Shown here one piece after another: positions 1 to 7,610 of a DNA stretch of 38,626 nucleotides. Numbering within the stretch: position 1 is the first letter of the stretch; every line of letters begins with the position of its first letter. The notes under the pieces are model-generated. The model did no database searches, had not been told where the DNA came from, and saw only the letters and a list, made by a program, of their open reading frames with translations. Made by a program: the position numbers and the translations under genes. The stretch lies in contig CATLEQ010000006.1 of the NCBI GenBank assembly GCA_949915905.1, positions 1 to 38,626 of the forward strand, given 5' to 3'. The stretch comes from an uncultured Lachnospiraceae bacterium. Its GTDB lineage: Bacteria; Bacillota; Clostridia; Lachnospirales; Lachnospiraceae.

Positions 1-312
1 GAATACACCTATCGTATGATTATTGAATTATCAGGCAAGGTGGTGGAGCACATCGCGGAAAAATACGCATCCGTGCGGAAAGGAGTGAATTCGGTTATGG
101 TAGGAGGAGTCATAGAGACTGAGGCGCACAAAATACTTTGGAATGGCATTCAACAAGGAAGAGAGGAAGGCCAGCAAGAGGGAATTCGAAACATGGTTTC
201 GACCTTGATGGAATTGAATATCCCGTCACAAACCATCCTTGCCAAGGTTCAGGAAAAATACCACCTCACCGCGAAGGAGGCGCAAGAATATTTGGAAACA
301 GTTGTAAAATAG
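1..312 (+). CDS. C-terminal part of an Rpn-family / PD-(D/E)XK nuclease transposase-like protein (5' end outside window)
   Basis: Reading frame open from the window edge. Protein 16..312 is nearly identical to the C-terminus of the 730..1749 protein (EYTYRMIIELSGKVV...KEAQEYLE.VVK). Confidence 0.75.
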   Translation, partial: EYTYRMIIELSGKVVEHIAEKYASVRKGVNSVMVGGVIETEAHKILWNGIQQGREEGQQEGIRNMVSTLMELNIPSQTILAKVQEKYHLTAKEAQEYLETVVK

Positions 313-729
313 TTAACGCTCCGTGTAATAATGGACACCTTTTTAAATCCTCAAAAGATAATATATTTATTTGAATATTTTCAGAGCTGACACATCAATT
401 TCCCACTTGCGCATTTTGCCCATCTATGTTATATTTCTGGTAGAGCATTAAAATTTCTCGGGAAACAGTTTGGATGCATTACATCCAGACCGTTTCCAAC
501 TTCCAAATGATTTACGCTTCTGAATCATTTCAGCCATATGGCACACATACGGAAATCTCAATGCTTGTAACCCATTAAGAAAATAGCAGAGAGGTTTCAT
601 AAAAAGCCATGACTGGCGGGTGTAAGAATATGGGACGCGTGGAGATTCACACTTTGAAGGATGCCGTGCCGATTTGGACTCCATCCGGCCATTGGCCGGT
701 GACCTCTCAAACAACAGAGAAAGAGAGGG

Positions 730-1749
730 ATGTCAATGGGAGAGATGCAAACATCACACACGACGTACGACGACGTGTTCCGCACGTTGTTAAATGATTG
801 CCGGGGACTGATTGTTCCGCTGATTAACGAACTGTTCGAAGAGAATTATTCGGGAGCGGAGGAAATTGTCTTTTCGGTGAACGAGCACTTTATGAACCAG
901 CAGGACGGAAACATGGAGAAGCGAATCACGGACACTTGTTTTAAAATATTAGGAAGAGAGGCGCGGAAGTACCATTTGGAATGTCAGAGCGGATCCGATA
1001 ACAGCATGGTGGTGAGGATATTTGAGTATGACACGCAAATCGCGCTGGATGACGGGGAGATTCGGGGAAACACCCTCACGGTGACGTTTCCTCATTCGGC
1101 GGTATTATTTTTGCGGAGCAATTCCGCCACGCCCGACAGCATGAAAATCAAGATGGTCACGCCGGGCGGAGAGGTCGCGTATGACGTTCCAGTGATGAAA
1201 ACGCAGCAGTACTCGCTGGATGAGATATTTGAGAAAAGGCTTCTGTTTTTGCTCCCGTTTTATGTTTTCTCCCACGAGAGCCGGTTCGAGGAATATGAGC
1301 AGGATGAGAAGAAGTTGGAACTATTAAAACAAGAATGTGCACAGATAAAAGGGCGGCTTGAAAATTTGGTGGTTCGAGGAGAAATCAGCGAATACACCTA
1401 TCGTATGATTATTGAATTATCAGGCAAGGTGGTGAAGCACATCGCGGAAAAATACACATCCGTGCAGAAAGGAGTGAATTCGGTTATGGTAGGAGGAGTC
1501 ATAGAGACTGAGGCGCATAGAATACTTTGGAAAGGCATTCAACAAGGAAGAGAGGAAGGCCAGCAGGAGGGATGGCGCAAAGGCCAGAAAGACGGTTGGC
1601 ATAAAGGCCAGCAAGAGGGAATTCGAAACATGGTTTCGACCTTGATGGAATTGAATATCCCATCACAGACCATCCTTGCCAAGGTTCAGGAAAAATACCA
1701 CCTCACCGCGAAGGAGGCGCAAGAATATCTGGAAGCAGTTGTAAAATAG
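730..1749 (+). CDS. Rpn-family recombination-promoting nuclease / putative PD-(D/E)XK transposase-like protein
   Basis: 339 aa ORF. N-terminal 'TTYDDVFRTLLNDCRGLIVPLINELF', 'YHLECQS', and a C-terminal G-Q-x-E-G repeat tail typical of this family. Confidence 0.7.
   Translation: MSMGEMQTSHTTYDDVFRTLLNDCRGLIVPLINELFEENYSGAEEIVFSVNEHFMNQQDGNMEKRITDTCFKILGREARKYHLECQSGSDNSMVVRIFEYDTQIALDDGEIRGNTLTVTFPHSAVLFLRSNSATPDSMKIKMVTPGGEVAYDVPVMKTQQYSLDEIFEKRLLFLLPFYVFSHESRFEEYEQDEKKLELLKQECAQIKGRLENLVVRGEISEYTYRMIIELSGKVVKHIAEKYTSVQKGVNSVMVGGVIETEAHRILWKGIQQGREEGQQEGWRKGQKDGWHKGQQEGIRNMVSTLMELNIPSQTILAKVQEKYHLTAKEAQEYLEAVVK
1558..1629 (+). repeat. Three tandem 24-bp units (GGCCAG...) encoding GQxxGxxK-type octapeptides
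   Basis: Units 1558-1581, 1582-1605 and 1606-1629. The paralogous copy at the window start has only one unit. Confidence 0.85.
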
Positions 1750-1833
1750 TTAACGTGCCCCGTGTAATAATGGACACCTTTTTAAATCCTCAAAAGATAA
1801 TACATTTATTTGAATATTTTTACAACGACTACC

Positions 1834-1877
1834 AGGAGCCTTCAACCCCAATCCTTGAAGGCTCCTGCTGTTTTTTT
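1834..1877 (+). terminator. Rho-independent terminator after the Rpn-like gene
   Basis: AGGAGCCTTCAA (1834-1845) / TTGAAGGCTCCT (1855-1866), perfect 12-bp stem, then GCTG and T7. Confidence 0.8.
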
Positions 1878-1923
1878 ACATTTTTACTTTTGGGCTGTTA
1901 CTTCCGTTCTTGTCATTCAACCA

Positions 1924-4017
1924 TTATTGAAGCAACTGCAATACGCCCTGCGGAACCTGGTTCGCCTGGGCGAGCATCGCCTGAGCAGCCTGAACGAGGA
2001 TGTTGTTCTTCGTGTAAGCCATCATTTCCTCGGCCATGTCAACGTCACGGATACGGCTCTCGGCAGCCGTGATATTCTCCGTTGTCACGCTCAAGTTGTT
2101 AATCGTGTGTTCCAAACGGTTCTGGATGGCACCCAAGTCACCTCTCTGAGAAGATACCGCATTGATAGCGTTTTTAATCTTATCAACAGCTGTCGTTGCA
2201 CCTGCCTGCGTAGAAATGTCAACATCACCAATGCCAAGAGATGCCGCGTTCATGTTCTTTACATTTACGGTCAATTGATTGAAATCCTCAGCTGTATCAC
2301 CAATCTGAAGTGTCAGAGCCTTTCCGGAACCAGGCGTATTGATGCTAAATACTTCCGCGAGTTTCTCCTTAGTGTCGTAAGTCTTCGTAGAATCATCCTT
2401 TTTGTGAATCGTGATTCCCATTTTCTTATCGCCGTTCGACGTATCATTTACACCTACGATAAAGTTTGTCGTATCACCGATTGCCTGAGAAATTTTACCA
2501 AGTGCAGTGTTAAGGTCGGTAGATGTAATATTCTTGGGGTCAAGAGCAGTCAAATCAACTGCACCGTCTGCTGTTTTATACTGGCTGTCTGCACCAACCG
2601 CCAACGTAACGGTCTTTCCATCCACAGTAATTTTCGTTCCATCTACAAGATCAGTTGTTTTCATTTCAAAAACGGTATTCGCAATGGCATTCGCCGCTCC
2701 TACCTGACCTTGCTGCGTAACGGTCGTACCTGCGGTATGGTTACCCTTAAATGCACCGGTCGCATCTTTCATAGAAAGGTCCCAGTCATAATTTCCCTTA
2801 ATATTCGTTGCTGTCGGAGCATCTGCCAACGTGAATTTCAAAGATTCATCACCGTCTTTGGCCACAGTATAATTGACAGTTCCAATCTTCAACTTGCCAT
2901 CTGTCAATTTTGCTTGTAAACCATCATATACGGCATCACGAATCGCTTTCGAGTCTGTGCCCGTAACATTGACATCCGTAACCAAATCAACGTTACCAAG
3001 CTTAAAGCTGATTTGAGCCGGATTCTCAACAGCGGCGGTTCCCGTGTTAGCCTCTGCTGTTACATTGCCAATCGTGATTACTCCTGTACTACCAGTTTTT
3101 GCGGCTGCATCTGACTTTGTAGGAGCCGCCTTCGGTGCACCGTCTGCGGCATTACCAGCATCAACTTTTCCAGCATTTTTTGCTGTATAAACAATGTTAG
3201 AGCCATCAGAAGCTATATCGTAGTCCGCCGAAGTCAATTTGCCAGCGATAAACGCCGCTAATTTCTCGGCATCGTTCGCATCAGCCACATTAATATCACC
3301 AGCCGCACCTACGGCATAATCCGTACCTCCTATAGTAATGTTATCGCCATCTACAAAATTATTGTCCACCGTAACAGCGCTCTTATATACCGCCTTGGTT
3401 GCCGGCGTTCCTTCTCCAGCTTCCGCAGTGATATTGGCAAAATTAACCTTGAACTCGGTCGCCTTTGTTCCCGAACCGCCGCCATCAAGAATCGTCTTAA
3501 GACCTGTATTTCCTACCGGATCTTCACCCGCGCCGAGCACGTCGGAAAGAATACGGTCAATACCCGCCACGGTCTTTCCACCGCCGCCTTGCTCCATGGA
3601 GCCATCGAGCAGATTAATGCCGTTAAAGTTCGTACTCTTTGCAATACGATTAATTTCATCTTTTAGAGATTTAACCTCGGCCTGCAAATTCTCACGGTCT
3701 ACCTCATCTGCATATGTTCCATTGGCGGACTGGTTTGCCAGTTCCACCATGCGGTTGAGCATGGAGTGTACTTCCGTCAGCGCACCTTCTGCCGTCTGCA
3801 CCAGGGAAATACCGTCATTGGCGTTCTTCTGCGCGGTCTTGAGTCCGGTAATCTGCGCGCGCATTTTTTCGGAAATGGCCAATCCTGCCGCGTCGTCACC
3901 CGCACGGTTGATTCTGTAACCGGATGACAGCTTTTCCAAGTTCTTGGAAACCGCGCTGTTATTATTTGTTAAATTTCTGTAAGAATTTAATGCTGCAATA
4001 TTGTGTTGAATTCTCAT
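1924..4017 (-). CDS. Flagellin (697 aa, large central variable region)
   Basis: Canonical N-terminus [56 protein letters not shown] and C-terminus [37 protein letters not shown] upstream of the ATG. Confidence 0.98.
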   Translation of the reverse strand: MRIQHNIAALNSYRNLTNNNSAVSKNLEKLSSGYRINRAGDDAAGLAISEKMRAQITGLKTAQKNANDGISLVQTAEGALTEVHSMLNRMVELANQSANGTYADEVDRENLQAEVKSLKDEINRIAKSTNFNGINLLDGSMEQGGGGKTVAGIDRILSDVLGAGEDPVGNTGLKTILDGGGSGTKATEFKVNFANITAEAGEGTPATKAVYKSAVTVDNNFVDGDNITIGGTDYAVGAAGDINVADANDAEKLAAFIAGKLTSADYDIASDGSNIVYTAKNAGKVDAGNAADGAPKAAPTKSDAAAKTGSTGVITIGNVTAEANTGTAAVENPAQISFKLGNVDLVTDVNVTGTDSKAIRDAVYDGLQAKLTDGKLKIGTVNYTVAKDGDESLKFTLADAPTATNIKGNYDWDLSMKDATGAFKGNHTAGTTVTQQGQVGAANAIANTVFEMKTTDLVDGTKITVDGKTVTLAVGADSQYKTADGAVDLTALDPKNITSTDLNTALGKISQAIGDTTNFIVGVNDTSNGDKKMGITIHKKDDSTKTYDTKEKLAEVFSINTPGSGKALTLQIGDTAEDFNQLTVNVKNMNAASLGIGDVDISTQAGATTAVDKIKNAINAVSSQRGDLGAIQNRLEHTINNLSVTTENITAAESRIRDVDMAEEMMAYTKNNILVQAAQAMLAQANQVPQGVLQLLQ

Positions 4018-4226
4018 GATTTAAACCTCCTTGAATTTGTTGTTTAGAGTGCTTTCACTTCCTGCTACGGCACTTGTTACTTTTTTGTCTTCCGTCATTG
4101 CTCTTTGTCATTTTGTTTCCCGCGTCCTCAAAGTCCCGTCTGCCATGGCTTTTTTGCTGGAACCTTTTGGCGCGAATCTATTTCAACCGGCTCGCGATAC
4201 CGGGTGAAACCCATTTTTTACGCGCT

Positions 4227-4733
4227 CTATGCGTCACTTTCCTTTTCCGCATTCTTTCTTCCCGCCGTTCCTACAATCGTCCTTTTCGCTTCATCGTTGG
4301 CGATTCCACCGTTCATGATTCCGCCATTTAAGCTTTCCCAAATCTGCGCGAGTTCCCGTACCTGCGTCCGCAAAAGTTCCAGTTCCCGCCGTCTCAATTT
4401 ATGCTCCGGATTATCCAAAATCTCTCCCAATTGATATAGGACTCCGGCATAAATTTCCTGGCCGTCATGGTAATCCTCCCGTCTTTTCTCTACCTTCTGG
4501 AGATATTGCGCGTAGCGTTTCTTATCGGACGGCGAACGCTTCGGCTTTCGGTCTAACAATCCTTCGGGACGTTGTTCCCCGTCACGCTCCAGCACCTTTC
4601 CCCGCATAATCGAAATTTCCTTCGGTGCCTTGATGGAAATGCGAAACTGCGGCCCCGATTCCTTAAACACCTGCACCACCACGTCTTCCCCGATGGTAAC
4701 ATACTCCCCTGACTTCATCTGTAACGAAAGCAT
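4227..4733 (-). CDS. csrA: CsrA-family carbon storage regulator with a long C-terminal extension (start moved from 4763 to the internal ATG)
   Basis: MLSLQMKSGEYVTIGEDVVVQVFKESGPQFRISIKAPKEISIMRGKVLER matches the CsrA fold signature (APKE.S..R..V). RBS AGGGAGG lies just upstream of the 4731-4733 ATG. About 110 extra residues follow. Confidence 0.85.
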   Translation of the reverse strand: MLSLQMKSGEYVTIGEDVVVQVFKESGPQFRISIKAPKEISIMRGKVLERDGEQRPEGLLDRKPKRSPSDKKRYAQYLQKVEKRREDYHDGQEIYAGVLYQLGEILDNPEHKLRRRELELLRTQVRELAQIWESLNGGIMNGGIANDEAKRTIVGTAGRKNAEKESDA

Positions 4734-4759
4734 AATAGAAACCTCCCTATTTCTTTTAT

Positions 4760-4885
4760 TCAAGATTTACAATCATCCGGCAAACACGTGATTTCAAAAA
4801 CCCTCATCTCGCGATGGTCATCCACCGTTCCTACCATATTTTTCATTTGCCACCGACCCATAAATGCGTCTACAATGTAATCCAT
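4760..4885 (-). CDS. Possible small ORF (41 aa) between the left inverted repeat and csrA
   Basis: MDYIVDAFMGRWQMKNMVGTVDDHREMRVFEITCLPDDCKS with an upstream AGAGG. No recognised family. Confidence 0.3.
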   Translation of the reverse strand: MDYIVDAFMGRWQMKNMVGTVDDHREMRVFEITCLPDDCKS

Positions 4886-4922
4886 AAGGCATCCTCTGTA
4901 AGAACACCACGCCGCCATGTTT

Positions 4923-4948
4923 TTCACAGAATGCGCAATTCTGCGAAA
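4923..4948 (-). repeat. Left inverted repeat (IR-L) of putative invertible element
   Basis: Reverse complement TTTCGCAGAATTGCGCATTCTGTGAA matches IR-R at 25/26 positions, 22 contiguous. Confidence 0.9.
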
Positions 4949-4979
4949 ATCTTCAAAAATCCCTTGATTACGCGGGCTT

Positions 4980-6131
4980 TCAAGCCACCTGACCACAAAT
5001 CTGACCATAAAATTCTGAAAGCGTTTCCAATTGTTTTCTTTTTGAATCCATGGTAGGGTGAACGTAGCGATTCATGGTGATTTTTACATCAGAATGACCC
5101 AGAATTTCACAGAGCGATTTCACATCCATCCCGCTTTCAATGCAACTTGTGGCAAATGTGTGGCGTATCATATGAAAATTTCTACTCTCGATTTCCGCCA
5201 GGGAAAGTATTTTTTTGAATCGGTATTGCAGCGTTCTTGGCTCCATTGGCTTGTCCCCGCCAAACACATACGGCTGATTTTCGTGCAATGCGGTGAGCAG
5301 CTCCCCGACTTTCGTCGAAATGGGAATCGTCCTTTTTGAACTTTCGCTTTTCGGCTCCATTTCCATCAGGATTGTCTTCGTGGCCTGATTTTTCACCGCG
5401 ATTCTTTGCACCGTGCGCTCCACGGTCAGCGTCATTTCTTTCAAGTTAAAATCCGTCCAACGTAGTGCACACAATTCACCAAGCCGCAAACCCGTATATA
5501 AACATAAAACAAGGGCGGTTCCATATTTGTCCGGCGCATTATAAATAGAAGAAAACAATCGTAGACGTTCGGATTTACTAAACGTCTCCATTGTTTTCTT
5601 CTTTACTTTCATAACCGGCCTTTTCAAAATTGAAATTCGAAGTCCATATGTTTCATTGGCATGACGAATGATTTGATTCATGACGCAACAGACACTCCTC
5701 TGCAGGCTTTCCGAAACCTCATCTGAAAATAAGTGGTCAAAAATCTTGGATTGAAATTCTTCCTTGTCAATCTCCGATAAATGGCAAGAATCAAAAATCG
5801 CAGAAAGGTGCGTTCTATAAACCGTCTCATATTTCACATATGTCGAGTACTTACATTTTTCTCTTTTTTCCTCCAGCCACGCTTTTGCAACTTCAGAAAA
5901 TAAAACGGTTGCATGGGCATTTCCTACATCTTCCGCTTTTGCCCGGCTATCAGGATAAAGATTTTTCTGTGGGGTCAATTTTGCTGCAGTAAGCTTTTCT
6001 TTTGCTTCGGCATATGTACTTCCATAGACAGAGCGATACAAATACCGTCCTTTCTTCTCACTATACGTTTTATAACGACCTTCCCATCGCCCATCCACGC
6101 GTTTTCTTATGTTCTCTCCATGTCGTGCCAT
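4980..6131 (-). CDS. Tyrosine recombinase / site-specific integrase (Tn916 Int-like architecture); candidate DNA invertase
   Basis: MARHGENIRKRVDGRWEGRYKTYSEKKGRYLYRSVYG (N-terminal arm-binding type), then catalytic motifs 'TGLRLGELCALRW', 'HMIRHTFATSC', 'LGHSDVKITMNRYVH'. Start moved to the ATG after GAAAGGAAG. Confidence 0.93.
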   Translation of the reverse strand: MARHGENIRKRVDGRWEGRYKTYSEKKGRYLYRSVYGSTYAEAKEKLTAAKLTPQKNLYPDSRAKAEDVGNAHATVLFSEVAKAWLEEKREKCKYSTYVKYETVYRTHLSAIFDSCHLSEIDKEEFQSKIFDHLFSDEVSESLQRSVCCVMNQIIRHANETYGLRISILKRPVMKVKKKTMETFSKSERLRLFSSIYNAPDKYGTALVLCLYTGLRLGELCALRWTDFNLKEMTLTVERTVQRIAVKNQATKTILMEMEPKSESSKRTIPISTKVGELLTALHENQPYVFGGDKPMEPRTLQYRFKKILSLAEIESRNFHMIRHTFATSCIESGMDVKSLCEILGHSDVKITMNRYVHPTMDSKRKQLETLSEFYGQICGQVA

Positions 6132-6294
6132 GTTATTTCTTCCTTTCGTTCCTATATCAGAGATTCCCTCCTCCGAAGATTTTGACCACAAAAATGACCA
6201 CATTTACCACTTTCCGCGTATTTTTCGCCATATGTTTCCACGAAACACCGGCTATTTGACCATATGATTTTGATAAAAACTTTTGAAAAGATAT

Positions 6295-6323
6295 TAACTT
6301 CTGAAAAAAGATGCCGATATAAT
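6295..6323 (+). promoter_or_regulatory. Sigma28/sigmaD-like promoter, outward facing inside the putative invertible element (overlaps a sigmaA-like TATAAT)
   Basis: TAAC (6295-6298) - N14 - GCCGATAT (6313-6320). Bacillus sigmaD consensus is TAAA-N15-GCCGATAT. An overlapping TTAACT-N18-TATAAT is also present. Confidence 0.65.
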
Positions 6324-6353
6324 ACGTGAAGATAAGAATTACAGTTCATCTTG

Positions 6354-6379
6354 TTTCGCAGAATTGCGCATTCTGCGAA
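6354..6379 (+). repeat. Right inverted repeat (IR-R) of putative invertible element
   Basis: TTTCGCAGAATTGCGCATTCTGCGAA; inverted copy of 4923-4948. Confidence 0.9.
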
Positions 6380-6386
6380 TTTTTTT
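6355..6386 (+). terminator. Intrinsic terminator formed by IR-R plus an external T-tract
   Basis: TTCGCAGAAT-TGCGC-ATTCTGCGAA: perfect 10-bp stem, 5-nt loop, followed directly by T7 (6380-6386). Confidence 0.75.
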
Positions 6387-6513
6387 ATGTGCATTTGTTC
6401 CGTAATATAATACGCTTATTTTTTGTATTTGGAGTATAAAACATAGAAAGACATAGGACGGAAGCGAAAAACATGTGTCGATGTCTATACGAATACGATG
6501 AAGAAACATTTAA

Positions 6514-6558
6514 GAACAAAGAGTTTTGCTTGCGAAACTCTCGCGCCGCGAGCGCGGT
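6514..6558. repeat. REP-like palindromic intergenic repeat, copy 1
   Basis: GAACAAAGAGTTTTGCTTGCGAAACTCTCGCGCCGCGAGCGCGG; near-identical to 10844-10888. Confidence 0.7.
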
Positions 6559-6599
6559 CGCTTGTGAAGTACAAGCGTTTCCGCGCCCGCGGCACTTCC

Positions 6600-7562
6600 T
6601 TACCCCCTCTCCCGCACGATATATACCGGCCGGTTTTTATTTTCCATGCAATCCTTTGACAGATAAATCCCCACGATATACAAGAAAATCATCTGCACGC
6701 CGGACAAAATCAAGATGGCCGTAAGCAGCACGTCGAACTGTGAAAGTGCACCCGGGACAAATATTTGCTGAACCAGATTGACGAGTAAAAATAACACTCC
6801 CCCGAACAACAGCATCGCCCCCACAATGCCCGCCAGCTTCAGCGGCGCGGTGGAAAAGGCCAGAATCCCTTCCATGGCATAGGACAGAAGGCTTCTCAAA
6901 TTCCACTTGCTGCTGCCATTTTCCCGCTCCACGTTCTCAAACGGAATCCATTTCGTATGAAATCCCACGAAGGAGAAAATGCCTTTCATATAACGGTTGT
7001 ATTCTCGCACAGAAAGTATCGCGTCCACCATGGTGCGGTTCATCATACGGAAATCCCCATATCCATCCCCCATGTCCATGTGTGTCAGACTTTTTCCGAT
7101 TTTATAAAAGAGCCGGGAGCAAAAGCTGCGAATCACGCCGTCCCCCTCCCTGCCGCAACGTTTTCCGCCGCAGCAGTCATACCCCTCCTTGCTGACCGCC
7201 TTGTACATCTGTGGCAAAAGCTTCGGCGGATGCTGCAAGTCCGCATCCATAATCACGCAATAATTCCCTGCCGCCTCCGACAATCCCGCGTACATGGCCG
7301 CCTCCTTGCCAAAATTTCTGGAGAAGGAAAGATATCGGCAGTGCGCGTCCTTTTCGCAAAGCTCCCGCAACATTTCAATCGTTTTGTCACTGCTCCCATC
7401 GTCCACGAAAAGCAGTTCATAATCTATATCCTGCATCTGCCCCAGCACGTTCGCCGTCTCCTCATAAAAATGAAAAATGGATTCCTCCTCATTGTAACAA
7501 GGTACAATCACGCTGATTTTATCTGCCATCCTCTCTTGTCCCTCTTTTTTCAGATTTTCCAT
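6600..7562 (-). CDS. Family 2 glycosyltransferase, GtrB/DPM1-like, two C-terminal TM helices
   Basis: ISVIVPCYNEEESI...YELLFVDDGSSDKT...DADLQHPP...GDGYGDFRMMNR; hydrophobic C-terminus. Confidence 0.93.
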   Translation of the reverse strand: MENLKKEGQERMADKISVIVPCYNEEESIFHFYEETANVLGQMQDIDYELLFVDDGSSDKTIEMLRELCEKDAHCRYLSFSRNFGKEAAMYAGLSEAAGNYCVIMDADLQHPPKLLPQMYKAVSKEGYDCCGGKRCGREGDGVIRSFCSRLFYKIGKSLTHMDMGDGYGDFRMMNRTMVDAILSVREYNRYMKGIFSFVGFHTKWIPFENVERENGSSKWNLRSLLSYAMEGILAFSTAPLKLAGIVGAMLLFGGVLFLLVNLVQQIFVPGALSQFDVLLTAILILSGVQMIFLYIVGIYLSKDCMENKNRPVYIVRERG

Positions 7563-7610
7563 GATTATTCTCCTCTGATGCTTTGCTGCCGCTACGTTCT
7601 CTCACGGACT

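Noticed and set aside
448-714. 88-aa minus-strand ORF between the two Rpn-like copies
   Set aside because: No RBS or domain evidence; it lies in the upstream region of the second Rpn-like gene and is probably non-coding.
1810-2919. 369-aa plus-strand ORF opposite flagellin
   Set aside because: Antisense shadow of the flagellin coding sequence; no recognisable protein features.
4760-5008. 82-aa ORF as a complete gene
   Set aside because: Its first ~30 codons overlap the end of the recombinase gene and the inverted repeat, so that part would change on inversion. Only the 3' part is kept as a low-confidence ORF.
4923-6379. Reading the recombinase plus repeats as an ordinary integrated mobile element with attL/attR
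   Set aside because: The long repeats are inverted by their asymmetric centre, there is no cargo beyond the recombinase, and a flagellar-type promoter sits at the edge. Not formally excluded, because the palindromic arms also align as direct repeats apart from the 5-bp centre.
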